This document shows positions 52,101-61,400 of a DNA stretch of 64,000 bases, piece by piece (positions within the stretch are counted from its first letter, which is position 1; each line of letters opens with the position of its first letter). Made by a program: the position numbers and the translations under genes. This DNA is from Tritrichomonas foetus (Eukaryota > Parabasalia > Tritrichomonadida > Tritrichomonadidae). The notes beneath the pieces were generated by a model. It searched no databases. It was not told the DNA's origin and worked only from the letters and a program-made list of their open reading frames with translations. Where the stretch lies: positions 39,194 to 103,193 of the forward strand of contig MLAK01000569.1 in the NCBI GenBank assembly GCA_001839685.1. Direction: 5' to 3'.

Positions 52101-53839
52101 CTCCAATTGCACAAGAATTCGCTTCCACTGTTGCTGAAGGAATTGGAAAAGAGCCAATTGTAATTAATACTGACTGTAGATTCACTACAACAATGCTTAA
52201 AGTGAATAATGCATTGAATCATGAATTAGTTACCCGTCGTTCACTTCTTGTTTCAGAAAGTGCTGCAGATCTCGACGAACCAGGTGAAGAAGATGAACCA
52301 GCAGCTCCAGCCAAAGCTTTATTGAAATCTGGTGCTGCTTTCTTGTCCCAATTTGGTCGTTATTGCCCAGTTTGCTTATATGAAACAGGTTCCCTTGTTT
52401 TGACAAACTGTAACATTGGTGTAACATTCCTTGGCCGACTCTTCTTCTTTGACACAAAGAAGCACCGCAGGAAGTTTAAGGATGATCCATTAACTTATGT
52501 TTTACAACTTCATCCACCAGCATTTCCATTTGTCCCCAAAGTTTCCGTTCTTGGTAACCCAGATTTGGCAGCAAGAATAGCACAGAGTGTGAATGCCGAA
52601 TTAATACGTCCAAGAGATGTAATTGCACGAGTTGCACGTCATTCGACAACATTTGGTGCAAAAGTTCGACAAATTCTTGCAACAGGAAAAGCAGTCAATG
52701 CAGAAATCTTCCGAACAGCTCTTCATGCTGTTCTTTCAAGACATGACTGTCAAGTTCGAGGCTACGTTCTTGATGGTTATCCAACAAAGCTTTCTGAACT
52801 TCTTATGATGAGAGAAGATGGATTTATGCCATCAGATATAGTTAATGTTAAAGGAGATGAACAAATGATTCAATATTCTATTGAAAACTTCCACAATGTC
52901 ATCCAAATTACAGATGAACCGACTGTTTGGATGATGAATATTAATTGTACAAACAGATTGAATTACAACATGAGGCAAAGATGGCAAAGTTTGCTAGCAA
53001 TGGATGAAAAAAGAGCTTATTGTGTTTCATCACTTGATGTTTCTCCTGAAGAGGTTGCATCAAACTTGTCTCCTTACGGCCATTATTGCCCAGTTACATA
53101 TGTTGCCGATGAAATTCATGTTAACAATCAATTTGACAACTGGGAAAACATTGTTAAATACCAAGGAAAGTTCTATCATATGATTACAAGTGAATATCGC
53201 GACAACTTTTTAGTATCACCAATTCCATTCATCACACAATGGGCTGAACATAAGATAGACTTTGCAGAAGCTGCAAGTGAGAAACCACCAATTGAGCCAC
53301 AACTTGAAGGCTATGATGTTATTGATCTTTCTGAAGGAAAGTTCATCAAAGGAACAGATAAACTTGCAGCAGTTTTTGAAGAAAAAGCATTTTACTTTGT
53401 TACAGAAGACCATCTAGTAGAATTTTGTAAGAATACAGAAAGATATATAAAAGTACCACTTCCAGCACACAGACCAGTTCCAACACCACCAACATTATCA
53501 TCCGTTGGAGCAATGCCACCAGTTGCTTTCCTTGAACAGAGCATTGGCGATGTTATTACAGAGTGCATTGTTGAACTCACCAAGAGGCGTCCGAAGATTC
53601 CAGGAAAGCCTTTCATTCAATCAATGAATGAATATATTTCGACATATATTAGAGCTCACTCAAAAGACATTGGTGATTTATTGCACCAACGCTTCGAGGA
53701 ACAAATGGAGAAAATGAACGAAGCGGTAGGGCTCGCTGAGACTCTTAAGGCGTCTCTCGAGACTCCTTTCGAAATGCGTGATGAAGCGGAACATGAACGT
53801 CTTTGTAAGTTGTGGAATGAAAAGACACATAAAACTTGA
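49106..53839 (+). CDS. Adenylate-kinase-module protein (AK7/AK9-like) with YHS-like modules and Dpy-30 end
   Basis: 1577 residues from ATG 49106. Four nucleotide-kinase-like modules start near residues 168, 525, 873 and 1146. Only the third has a normal Walker A (GTRGSGKTS). The second reads GDSVSGKKT, with Lys in place of the usual Ser/Thr. The first (GVNTQRTK) and fourth (GNPDLAAR) lack the lysine context. Each is followed by a short module of YHS-like type, most clearly GKYCPATL, GRYCPVCL and GHYCPVTY, with an aromatic strand and a terminal helix. Acidic linkers rich in Glu/Lys separate modules. Near residue 1475, SIGDVITECIVELTKRRPKIPG matches the Dpy-30 motif seen at the end of AK7. AK7/AK9 proteins supply nucleotides or scaffold in cilia and flagella. 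The stop is TGA. Confidence 0.75.
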   Translation: MNCRKQLGVCARGEGYTPPTDPLKPQGYLNNVHIRAYARDIFRFLERLPNSSNSTIDSYKSLMSKILAHLFPSAPDNLITQNVGADTVLYLKVGISFQIFFQYLFQYCALKLNTAKVQPYVDTFFEILNFLNSNVIDPSTNVVLARPPYKLPLRYWSALVNAASDIRPCFVILGVNTQRTKLFERVLSEATGALLLDIPTLIKWPFRPESVEEARKKLLKGGALKYEDSKNLIMECARHPAAMYRGWIIPASFHKNNFDVSTMFPSFAEYEQRCFLVELTATRDDLISISMTRKFDPEDERIITTLPETSVEFIQRLKRRTFVGTEGDVAEEEEEEEKQEEPIGEEEEEEDETIQLITAPPYETPEDRGDEAQHLEEEDEGAKRILTLPEESEAQITKRCEEYDTERKEFDFQNNTKRLIIDATQSLKEMSNIVCDKVSILVPCHYPNPVVQNEEEEAEEAKLSPVGENCVVSLVDEKRAVKGLQEFSVKFYGYTFNFETKEKMEAFAANPTKYLQDVYHTYHQRVLLVGDSVSGKKTMIKKLSEFFDIEQVDFETLIKETEARLPIKEDEEEEKEEQEGEKPPEGEENQGGDEYNADSYYTETGESNTETESAEKPSEAEKPAEDGENKEEEDKKENDGEPKEGEEEDKKENGEEEDGEGKKKKRKRKPKREIPPPIYENGYISIVPSLSPKLLKVFAQNEALAPNVIIVLKMKDDKEIIKKRLQSKLLEQDVEPSAAEFMVDRIAKKVEKYNEQVNEFTEAVKEFNLTVQTVDASLSIDEVFWNCCYQICSLLPRCTDPTEEEPKFGYLGKYCPATLMDQQLLQTNEEVTLYFDGSLFAFSDDAAQDRFRNAPLAFMNNMPVVPPPRVLIVGTRGSGKTSIAQEISRLHGSPVYELPQNPKFEPVNEEEEEPDQEEVTRKTMEPFIAKVLKETNDQRLGWIIEGTPKNSIGASMMIEANLKPDFVISLEQTEQWVLMRNRRRLDDDEEIQNQEAEDSPIAQEFASTVAEGIGKEPIVINTDCRFTTTMLKVNNALNHELVTRRSLLVSESAADLDEPGEEDEPAAPAKALLKSGAAFLSQFGRYCPVCLYETGSLVLTNCNIGVTFLGRLFFFDTKKHRRKFKDDPLTYVLQLHPPAFPFVPKVSVLGNPDLAARIAQSVNAELIRPRDVIARVARHSTTFGAKVRQILATGKAVNAEIFRTALHAVLSRHDCQVRGYVLDGYPTKLSELLMMREDGFMPSDIVNVKGDEQMIQYSIENFHNVIQITDEPTVWMMNINCTNRLNYNMRQRWQSLLAMDEKRAYCVSSLDVSPEEVASNLSPYGHYCPVTYVADEIHVNNQFDNWENIVKYQGKFYHMITSEYRDNFLVSPIPFITQWAEHKIDFAEAASEKPPIEPQLEGYDVIDLSEGKFIKGTDKLAAVFEEKAFYFVTEDHLVEFCKNTERYIKVPLPAHRPVPTPPTLSSVGAMPPVAFLEQSIGDVITECIVELTKRRPKIPGKPFIQSMNEYISTYIRAHSKDIGDLLHQRFEEQMEKMNEAVGLAETLKASLETPFEMRDEAEHERLCKLWNEKTHKT

Positions 53840-54227
53840 AATTTAAAAATATTTAAAATAAAATAATGATTTTGAAAAAAATCTATCATTTTTGAAATCT
53901 TTTCTATTTACTTTTATTTCTATAGAAATTCTTTTTCTCTATTCTTTTAAAATGATTTAAACAAAAACGTTTTTCTTAAATAAATAATTATTAAAATCAT
54001 TTGACACATCAAAAAGCTCAACAAATAAGTGAATGATTACGTAATATAATTGAAAAGTACGATAAAATTATATATGTATAAATGAAGTAAAAAAATATAG
54101 ATTATTATAGTGATTCAAGATCGAAACTTGACAATGGCCTCATAAAGCGAATGAGATGATGAATGTCAGATCAGCATAAAGCAATAATGATGAAAGATTG
54201 AAAATTTATTATTTTTAGAAAAATATT
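53840..54227. other. Intergenic between convergent genes, no gene seen
   Basis: 388 bp of AT-rich flank between the kinase-module gene and the eS27 gene. Confidence 0.55.
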
Positions 54228-54488
54228 TTATGCGTTAACCTTTGGGCGAGATTCGACACCTTCAACAAGGCGGATGCGACCACCTGTTGGGAATGCGAGT
54301 GGGGCGTTGCATTCGGCGCAGCTGATTGGGATGTTAGAGTGTGAAAAAGCGGTTGTCAATTGCATGCAGGAGGCGCAACGGAGTGAAAGGAATTCTGAAC
54401 GTGGGTTTGGAACGAGTGTCTTCTTCTTGCAGCACTGGTTTTCTTGAGCAACTGTTGGGTGGAGAATGTCGCAGTCGAGTGTTGTCAT
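54228..54488 (-). CDS. RPS27: Ribosomal protein eS27
   Basis: 86 residues from ATG 54488, the family's normal length (82-86). The order DILHPT, KKKTLVPNPRSEFLSLRC, TTAFSHS, PTGGRIRLVEG is diagnostic. The zinc finger is intact: C38-x2-C41 (CASC) and C57-x2-C60 (CAEC). eS27 is a component of the small ribosomal subunit head/platform. Some cysteines elsewhere (CC at 19-20) are unusual but outside the finger. The stop TAA is followed by AA, forming TAAAA. A TTTTTTTCAAAAATTCAATAG stretch lies 24-44 bp upstream of the ATG and probably includes the start of transcription. Confidence 0.97.
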   Translation of the reverse strand: MTTLDCDILHPTVAQENQCCKKKTLVPNPRSEFLSLRCASCMQLTTAFSHSNIPISCAECNAPLAFPTGGRIRLVEGVESRPKVNA

Positions 54489-55148
54489 AAAGGAAAAGGC
54501 CGACCAGACCTATTGAATTTTTGAAAAAAATTGGATAGTGAATAAATTGACCATTATTAGCCAATGATTCTGAAAAATATATTTTCACATCACATGACAT
54601 CAAAAACATTTTCTGAATAGAGAACATATCCGTAAAAATACTTCTAAAAACATCACATTATCACATTTTTAGCCAAATAATCACTAATGACATCTTTCAA
54701 TAGAAAAATTCAAAAAGCATTTTTGATAATCGAAAAATGGCGTTGAAAATTATCTGCTTTTCATATTTTAATACTTTCTATTACTAATAAATTATTAACA
54801 CATAAGTTATTATTTATATAACAGAAAATTAATAATCAATCACAAAGCTGTAATCATTTCTCATGTGAATTTATGAGCATTCCAATTTAAAGATTAAATG
54901 TTACAACGGTCGCACAACATCTAGATAATTAACACATTTATCATGATTAAAATAGAGTAAGTCACTGCAACATACTATTACGAAACTATATTATTCTTAT
55001 GAATATCTATAATCACTTTTATTTTTTCCTCTTGGCGAAATTTAAAAAAAGGAAAAAGTGAAAAGATAAATTATATAATTAATATTTATTGCTAAAAAGT
55101 TAATATTTAAAATTAAAACAAAAATAATATATCATCATCCTCTATTCA
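54489..55148. other. Intergenic, no gene seen
   Basis: 660 bp. It includes the presumed eS27 promoter at the left end. Otherwise AT-rich with broken frames. Confidence 0.5.
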
Positions 55149-56978
55149 TTATTTCCCATCATTTGTGTAAAAATCAGTATCATCATATTCGTCGGCGTCC
55201 CTCAGATCTGCTATGTGTGGATGATTAATTATTTCCTTCACCCTCTTCCTCCAATGGTATGCAGCAAACTGCTTTCCAAGAAAAACATACATATATAAAA
55301 ATATCAATACAAGTTGCAAGAAAAGTAGAATTTGTTGAAAAGTAGAATATTTGGTTTCAAATTTTGTAAAGGTATGCTCCTGTAGGACTGCTGTATATGA
55401 ATCTGATATTGTTCCTTCAATGAACAAACTATTTATATATCTTTGGATCATGATTGGTAAATCATGCAAAGATCCTTCGAGTGGCTGATATCCAGTTTTA
55501 GTCATATGCGTCTTCAGTGCAGGAGTGCAGGCATACTCAAGTGCCATCACATCAGAGTTCATGTTCCAAAGTTCGACGTGCTGGTCTTCATCTTCGAGAA
55601 CATAACGATCGCCATATTTCTGAAGTACCAGTGAGGACATCATAGCCATGAAAACGTTTGTACGATCGAGACAGCTGGTACAATTCACGCGGTAGACTTT
55701 ATTTTGCCTTTGGGTGATTTTTCCATTGACTATTATGCATGCTTCTGCGCTGTCAGTGAGTTTTTGGATTTCTTTTTGGATGGCTCCAGGTGTTTTCATT
55801 AAACCATTAAAATCGAATTCCAAGAATGGAATATTTCTCTCATTTGCGAATTGCTGATAAAGTGTCAGCAGTTTCAATTCTTTCCCTTTATGCTGTGTGA
55901 GATTTACAATGTATATGTTATCTTTGCCATAAAGTTCGTCGAGTTCGTCAATATGTTTATTGAATCGTCTCCGACTTTCACCAACTGGGCCATATCTGAG
56001 TGGTTTTGAGAATTGTGTTGTTGGATATTGACTCCAGAAAATGGGACAAGATCCACGAATTTCCACATGTGTGATAATATGAATATTTTCAAACCTGACG
56101 CTTTTACTGGGACTGCTTGAAGGGCTGTTGTTAGGATTGATGTTCTGATTGCTGTATGGACTAATGGATGGTTTAACTGGAGTATTATTTTTTGGAGTGC
56201 TGCTTGTTGACAAATTATCTAAATTTCTTCTTGATCTTCTGGGACTTAAAGTCGATAAAAATGAATTGGATTTTTGATTGTTGCTATTTGAAATATTTGA
56301 GACATTGTTAATTTTCTCTGGTCTTGTATTATCTATAATGTAAATTTCTTCAGTTTCAACGAAAATTGCAGCATGACCATCCGAATCAACCCCTCTGTTC
56401 CAAGTGTGGCAGCCGCAGTTTTTGTTACTTTTTCTCGAAATTATCACAAAGTTACCAATTTGTTTAACAAAACCACCAATGACAGGGCCACAACGATCAG
56501 GAATGCATGTTGATGCGCTTGGCCAACATTCTTTCAGCGTTTTGATGGATTCATAGTTCCACATGAAAGTGGTTCTGCAATTTTGACGATCCATATATTG
56601 TTGCTGTGTTAGAGTTATGTCGAAATCTCGATCCGTGCTGAAATACATCTCGCATTGCTTGAGTCCAATGTTTAGTAATTCGAGAAAGTGCGATGAAGAT
56701 TCAGTTTTGAAGGTTTTGAAAGGAATTATTTCAAAAGAAGTGATTTTGCAAATGTGTCTGAATTCAGAAACTTCTTTGTAATCTGTAACGAGCACGAGAT
56801 AATAAAAATCTTCATATTTGTAAAGTCCGAGAATATAATAAAACAAAATTTGATGGAATTTCGCGAGGGATGTTGGAACAGTGACGGCTTTCATTGTAGA
56901 TCGATCGATTGCGGTAATATTATTGTTTAAAGCTATAACAAGAGTTTCCTCTGATGTATAAAGTGAAACTTGTTCCAT
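55149..56978 (-). CDS. Sac1-family phosphoinositide phosphatase with C-terminal membrane anchor
   Basis: 609 residues from ATG 56978. The catalytic loop VNCTSCLDRTN near residue 433 has the Sac-family C-x5-R-T form, with cysteine nucleophile and arginine. Upstream Sac-domain motifs are present: RCGPVIGGFVKQIGNF, SRKSNKNCGCHTWNRGVD (family: R.....GTR...RG.D), and FWSQYPTTQFSKP (family: R.S.P..W.Q). The normal GTRYN region is changed to CGCHTWN. A low-complexity Ser/Asn/Pro insertion of about 80 residues sits between these motifs (around 225-300). The C-terminus has one long hydrophobic stretch (QILLFLQLVLIFLYMYVFLG) followed by basic residues, suggesting an ER/Golgi tail anchor; yeast Sac1 has two helices. 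It probably removes phosphate from PI4P or PI3P. Confidence 0.88.
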   Translation of the reverse strand: MEQVSLYTSEETLVIALNNNITAIDRSTMKAVTVPTSLAKFHQILFYYILGLYKYEDFYYLVLVTDYKEVSEFRHICKITSFEIIPFKTFKTESSSHFLELLNIGLKQCEMYFSTDRDFDITLTQQQYMDRQNCRTTFMWNYESIKTLKECWPSASTCIPDRCGPVIGGFVKQIGNFVIISRKSNKNCGCHTWNRGVDSDGHAAIFVETEEIYIIDNTRPEKINNVSNISNSNNQKSNSFLSTLSPRRSRRNLDNLSTSSTPKNNTPVKPSISPYSNQNINPNNSPSSSPSKSVRFENIHIITHVEIRGSCPIFWSQYPTTQFSKPLRYGPVGESRRRFNKHIDELDELYGKDNIYIVNLTQHKGKELKLLTLYQQFANERNIPFLEFDFNGLMKTPGAIQKEIQKLTDSAEACIIVNGKITQRQNKVYRVNCTSCLDRTNVFMAMMSSLVLQKYGDRYVLEDEDQHVELWNMNSDVMALEYACTPALKTHMTKTGYQPLEGSLHDLPIMIQRYINSLFIEGTISDSYTAVLQEHTFTKFETKYSTFQQILLFLQLVLIFLYMYVFLGKQFAAYHWRKRVKEIINHPHIADLRDADEYDDTDFYTNDGK

Positions 56979-57167
56979 AGCAAATCTAAGGTGAGATTTT
57001 CAATAATTTGACATTGTTCTAAACGGTCGCATGAATTGATCGCTAAGGTTAACACTTTCTCTATTAACCAATTCTTATCCATTTTCATATAACAAAAAGA
57101 CAAAACTAAAACTATAAATATATTATACGCGCTTAGTATTAGATTTACAATATAATATTAGGGTAAA

Positions 57168-58331
57168 TTATTTGACATACGATAAAAATGATGCAATTCC
57201 GAATGCAAAAGCCCATAATTCATCATGCATGAACCCTATTTCAATTTCGAGATCATTATCATTGGATCTTCGGATGATAAGTTTATTTTGATCCTTTCCT
57301 TTTTCAGTCAAAATGTTATTCTTAATCGATTTGATTTTGAAGTTATGATCTTTTTTCATTTTTGAATAGTTACTTGTTAAAACCAATGGTGTGTCCTTCA
57401 TTGGCTCGAAAAAGTTAATTGTCATTTTTCTTATTTCATTTGACTTATTTTTAGGTGGTGATACTTTTATTGTTATTATTTCCTCGCCAGTATTCGATTT
57501 GTTACGGAGAGAAAAATTTCTTCCTTCATTTCCAACAAGAATAATTGCGTCAGACTTTGCACTTAAATGAGCTTCACTTCCCTTTTTGATATTTATTGTT
57601 TTCGAATTTTTTGTTTTGGTTTTAGCAGCATATAAAATTTTATTTTCGTCGAAAAGGGAAAAAAATAATCTTCGTCCATTTAGATGAGCTTTCTTTTCTC
57701 TTGTCACAGTATATTTTTTCCAAACTTGAATATCATTTTCTGTTTTAATATTTTCGTCATTTTCTGGTTTTTGCACAATTAATTTTTTGCTGTCATCTTT
57801 TTCAATTGTTTGATTTTCTTTCATTTCTTTATTAGGTTGGTCAATTTGCTCCTTTTCTTGAAGTTTATCAATTTTATTTTCATTTTTATTCATGGTTTTT
57901 TTCATTTCTGGCGATTTTTTGTGATTTTTCTTGGAATTGCTTGATTCGTTGATGATAAAAATGTCTGAATCGGAATTACTTTCATCATTTTTATCCTGGC
58001 CATTTTTCTCATATTTATTCGCATTTTTTGATTGGTAGTTTGCTTGAACAGTTTCAGCTGGATGTTCGGATCGAGATAATTCTGACTTTTCTAAAGATTC
58101 AATATCTGATGATTCCGATGACAGCTCTATGATAGTGCCTGATTTCTGTGGAAGCTCTTTGACGTGCCTTTTCGTTACAACTGTTGGAGAAATATGTCGA
58201 GGTTGATTTTTATTTCTTTCCAGTGAACGTTTATTTGGCAAATATACACCATTACGACTGTCTTGGTTGTTTTCGTTGTCACTTTCCTCTGAATCGGAAA
58301 ACTCAATCGTGAACAAATTCGACTTCTTCAT
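57168..58331 (-). CDS. Tubby-like protein with long disordered N-terminus
   Basis: 387 residues from ATG 58331 (the frame opens at a TTG, 13 codons earlier, which I reject). Residues 1-190 are disordered, rich in Glu, Lys, Asn and Ser, with an acidic-hydrophobic stretch GTIIELSSESSDIE that resembles a SUMO-interaction motif. Residues about 195-387 follow the tubby C-terminal fold: RLFFSLFDENKILYAAKTKT (family YxLYxE...LLAAxK), KTINI, FSLRNKS, IRKMTINFFEP (family RKMTVxxP), KLIIRRSNDNDLEIEIGF and finally DELWAFAFGIASFLSYVK, equal to the family's terminal hydrophobic helix (QAFAIxLSSF). Tubby domains bind PI(4,5)P2 and, in animals, deliver cargo to cilia. The cystein-free, rather short domain here is divergent. 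Confidence 0.6.
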   Translation of the reverse strand: MKKSNLFTIEFSDSEESDNENNQDSRNGVYLPNKRSLERNKNQPRHISPTVVTKRHVKELPQKSGTIIELSSESSDIESLEKSELSRSEHPAETVQANYQSKNANKYEKNGQDKNDESNSDSDIFIINESSNSKKNHKKSPEMKKTMNKNENKIDKLQEKEQIDQPNKEMKENQTIEKDDSKKLIVQKPENDENIKTENDIQVWKKYTVTREKKAHLNGRRLFFSLFDENKILYAAKTKTKNSKTINIKKGSEAHLSAKSDAIILVGNEGRNFSLRNKSNTGEEIITIKVSPPKNKSNEIRKMTINFFEPMKDTPLVLTSNYSKMKKDHNFKIKSIKNNILTEKGKDQNKLIIRRSNDNDLEIEIGFMHDELWAFAFGIASFLSYVK

Positions 58332-58698
58332 TTTTAACTTTTTGAAATCCAAACGTACTTTTTCAATCAAATATTTTCGGCTTTTTCATAAATGGGCAAA
58401 TGAATTATTCGAATTTATTTAAACTACAAACAGAATAATGCAAAAATTCAATATTTTTGACAGCTATCGTCACAAAAAGTTGTTAACATTAACTCAATCA
58501 ACTTTTTCCAAAGTCATCGTTTTGATATATCCAAAGATTTCACAAACCAGAAGCTTTGATAATATAAATTTGTCACGGATGGAATCATTCACTCACAATT
58601 TTGATTGATGAAAAAAGAATATGCACATTTACTGATGAAGTCTGAAATAATATTAAAACCAAAAGCTGGAAGTTAGAAATAAAAGTGAGAGACATGAA

Positions 58699-58738
<40 letters not shown>

Positions 58739-58786
58739 ATGTTTACTGATTGTAAAATTCACATGAATAAGTTTCACTAAAGCATT
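58332..58786. other. Intergenic with a 37-base poly(A) run at 58700-58736
   Basis: 455 bp. The A-run is on the plus strand, about 50 bp beyond the end of the minus-strand barrel gene. No coding potential was seen. Confidence 0.8.
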
Positions 58787-59860
58787 TTAATGATCAAAAT
58801 TTAATAAAACACTAAATGAGTTACTACCACTATTTAAGTAGCTAAAATTGGAACGAAGCTTAATTATTCCTTTTCTACTTAAAGGTGCAGTTATCTCATT
58901 AGCAATAATTCCATTATCGCCATAAGCCCCAAGTGCCATTCTGAACCATGGGAATTTGAAGCTGATTGCAGAACTTGGAATGATTTTTCTTCCACTCACT
59001 TCAAAATTTGCTGCAAATTTGACTTTGTTCCAATTAATCACAGTTTTTGCAGTAACTGTATTCAATGTTGGCTTATAATAAGCACCAAGGATGTTTCTTT
59101 TATTGGTAAATAAAACTCCAAGTTTTGGAACAATCACAAAAGGATAATTCACAAAATCATTCTTATGGCTTAAATTATTGTTATTGAAATGTTCTCCCTC
59201 TTCTTCTTCACTTTCATTATCAAGATCATTTTCTGAGTCATTCATTGGTTTTCGTGTGAGTTTAATAAAGAAAAGCCTATCATTTCTTGATAATTGGCCT
59301 TTAATTTGCTGTTTCAAATGTGCGAGTGATAAATAAAAAGTTGATGCTCGGAAATTTAAATATAATGAACATGATGGTGTTGGTAAAATCACTAAAGCTC
59401 CTTGCAATGAAACATTATGAAAAGAATGATGACCTTTGGCATATGCCGTTATCGCATGCTTAGTCTTTTTCAAATTATTTAATGATGATTGTCCAATATT
59501 ATTATTGGAATTATTTATTGTGATGTTGTCAGAAAATACAAGCTTTCCTCTTTCCATAGAATACGGAAGGTGAATTTTGAAGTTATTGTTGGATTCTTGA
59601 TAATTTTTATTATATGAAAATGTCGGTGAGATTTTCTTAAAATTTGGAGATAAACTGATTGCTGTTTCTTCGTCATTGTGACAAAATGCTAAAATTCCGA
59701 GTTTTTCGGTAAAAACTGAGGATAATTTTGGGTTGGCGATATTTCTATTGAACGACACTGATGAATTGAGATGATTTGAAGAATGAGAAATAGTTACTAA
59801 TTCTTCACAATAGAGCGATAAAAGCGATGATCCTATATCATGGAAATATTGCTCAAACAT
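58787..59860 (-). CDS. Beta-barrel outer-membrane protein, Tom40/VDAC-like (hydrogenosomal, tentative)
   Basis: 357 residues from ATG 59860; the open frame continues to a GTG at 59938 without an earlier ATG. After a short helix (FHDIGSSLLSLYC) the protein is a series of alternating-hydrophobicity strands of 8-12 residues separated by polar turns, for example VSLQGALVILPT, CSLYLNFRAST, KVKFAANFEVSG and RMALGAYG. The C-terminus is NSFSVLLNFDH, fitting the mitochondrial beta-signal (polar-x-G/S-x-x-hydrophobic-x-hydrophobic) used by the SAM machinery. An acidic loop (about 220-235) interrupts the barrel. Size and ending suit the Tom40/VDAC (porin 3) superfamily, of which trichomonads have several members in the hydrogenosome outer membrane. 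No cleavable presequence is needed. The stop codon forms TAAAA. Confidence 0.5.
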   Translation of the reverse strand: MFEQYFHDIGSSLLSLYCEELVTISHSSNHLNSSVSFNRNIANPKLSSVFTEKLGILAFCHNDEETAISLSPNFKKISPTFSYNKNYQESNNNFKIHLPYSMERGKLVFSDNITINNSNNNIGQSSLNNLKKTKHAITAYAKGHHSFHNVSLQGALVILPTPSCSLYLNFRASTFYLSLAHLKQQIKGQLSRNDRLFFIKLTRKPMNDSENDLDNESEEEEGEHFNNNNLSHKNDFVNYPFVIVPKLGVLFTNKRNILGAYYKPTLNTVTAKTVINWNKVKFAANFEVSGRKIIPSSAISFKFPWFRMALGAYGDNGIIANEITAPLSRKGIIKLRSNFSYLNSGSNSFSVLLNFDH

Positions 59861-59949
59861 TTCTGTTGTGTTGATAGTTAACCAAAACTCAGTTAACTTG
59901 AAAAACGAAATATGGTTATATTTTTGATATTTCTGCACGTTTAAAAAAT
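59861..59949. promoter_or_regulatory. Short divergent promoter, 89 bp
   Basis: Starts at 59860 (-) and 59950 (+) are only 89 bp apart, so the two genes must share this region. TATCAACAC is an initiator-like word on the minus strand. Confidence 0.4.
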
Positions 59950-60567
59950 ATGATTAGAAGACTCGCCTTCGAACATCTTCACGTTGCTGAGCCATCAGAA
60001 GAAGAAAGGAAACGTGCAAGAGATGAATGCAAAGACATTATCGAGATATACGGAAAAATGATCGACATTTTCGGAATCGTTCATTTATTTATCGCCGGAT
60101 GCGCACTTGCATATATAGTAATTCTTCTTAGTACATCAAATTTTGCACTATGGTGCGCTTTTTTCACCAAAATTTCTTTATTTGCCGACATATTTTTTTT
60201 CGTTCTCACATTTTTGATTTTTATATCAAACTTTATTTTAGTTGCAATTATGTACCAGCTCAAAATAACAAATGTTTTAGCAAAAGGGCTTTTGACTGTG
60301 TCAGCATCTCTCCTCGGACTCTCTTTATTTTTAACTACATTTAGTTTTCCGATGTCATACATGTTAAAACAATCTGTTCGTGATTATGGAGAATGGTATA
60401 TATCAAAATTTGCCGAAGATGGTGCAAAATCTATATTTTTTGGAACTTACAAAAATTTAGCAGTTGCAAGGATGGTTTTATTATTCATATCAAGTCTTAT
60501 CTTTCCTTATTTTGTAAGTAGTAGTCGATATATAACTTTCCAACAGCTTTATCGTTCAATGCGCTAA
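59950..60567 (+). CDS. Orphan multi-pass membrane protein
   Basis: 205 residues from ATG 59950. A soluble, charged N-terminal helix of about 40 residues is followed by four clear hydrophobic helices (about 41-60, 68-98, 108-128, 172-190). A polar loop between the third and fourth (RDYGEWYISKFAEDG) has the look of a lumenal or inter-membrane segment. No known family was recognised. The N-terminus is not a signal peptide. The 89-bp divergent arrangement with a probable hydrogenosomal barrel gene raises the possibility of an organelle membrane function, but that is inference only. Confidence 0.6.
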   Translation: MIRRLAFEHLHVAEPSEEERKRARDECKDIIEIYGKMIDIFGIVHLFIAGCALAYIVILLSTSNFALWCAFFTKISLFADIFFFVLTFLIFISNFILVAIMYQLKITNVLAKGLLTVSASLLGLSLFLTTFSFPMSYMLKQSVRDYGEWYISKFAEDGAKSIFFGTYKNLAVARMVLLFISSLIFPYFVSSSRYITFQQLYRSMR

Positions 60568-61400
60568 TTTGTGACAACTTATTTGAAGTTTTTATTTGGA
60601 GAATCCCCGGGAAATCATTGTTTGAGCAGCATAGCAAACACATAATCATGTTAACTAAACTAAACATAACAAACAAACAAACAAACAACAAAAAAAAAAT
60701 ACCAGGAAATGCATGCAATGAAATAGATATTCAAAAAGCTTCGTCATGATTGTTTTTTTACCTCATCTTTACCAGATTTGATTGTATTACATGATGAATA
60801 ACATGGTATTTAAAATTATCAAGCCTATCTATTGTCGATTTATGTGATTTGTAAATTATTCATTAATAAAATCTTGAATTTTGTTCATATCATTCATGAA
60901 AGTATTCATAATTTTTTTAATATGCATAGAGTGGATAACTTTAATGAGGAAGAAAATTCTGAATCAAATGATAGTGTTGTCTTTTTGTTTTTGTATCCTT
61001 TAATACTATTTGTTCGTGAAATAAAACATGATGTAATTTACAAGAATGATCATTTTTCATAGCATAACAATGTTATGATAACATGGAATATGTTCTCTTG
61101 ATAAATATAGCTTTTTAAATTAAAAACTCAATATCTTTGATTATTCATTGAAGATTAAAATTCTCATAATATGATCTTAAAGTGGCTGAACTCCTAAAAT
61201 ACACTGCTTTTTTTTTGTGTGTAATCTCCATCTCGGAAAAATCAACTTCGTTTCTCAGATATCATCATGGCATTTTGTTAGGACAATTCTGGGAAATAAT
61301 GAAAAAGTTGATTAAAATAATGAAAAAAATTGAAAGAAATAATGATAAAATTGAGAGAAATTTTCTGAATGTTTGTTTACACAACCAAATTGTGCTGATT
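60568..61400. other. Intergenic between convergent genes, no gene seen
   Basis: 833 bp. It includes an AAAC-repeat run near 60667-60690. A 76-codon frame at 60832 begins with TTG and is not convincing. Confidence 0.55.
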
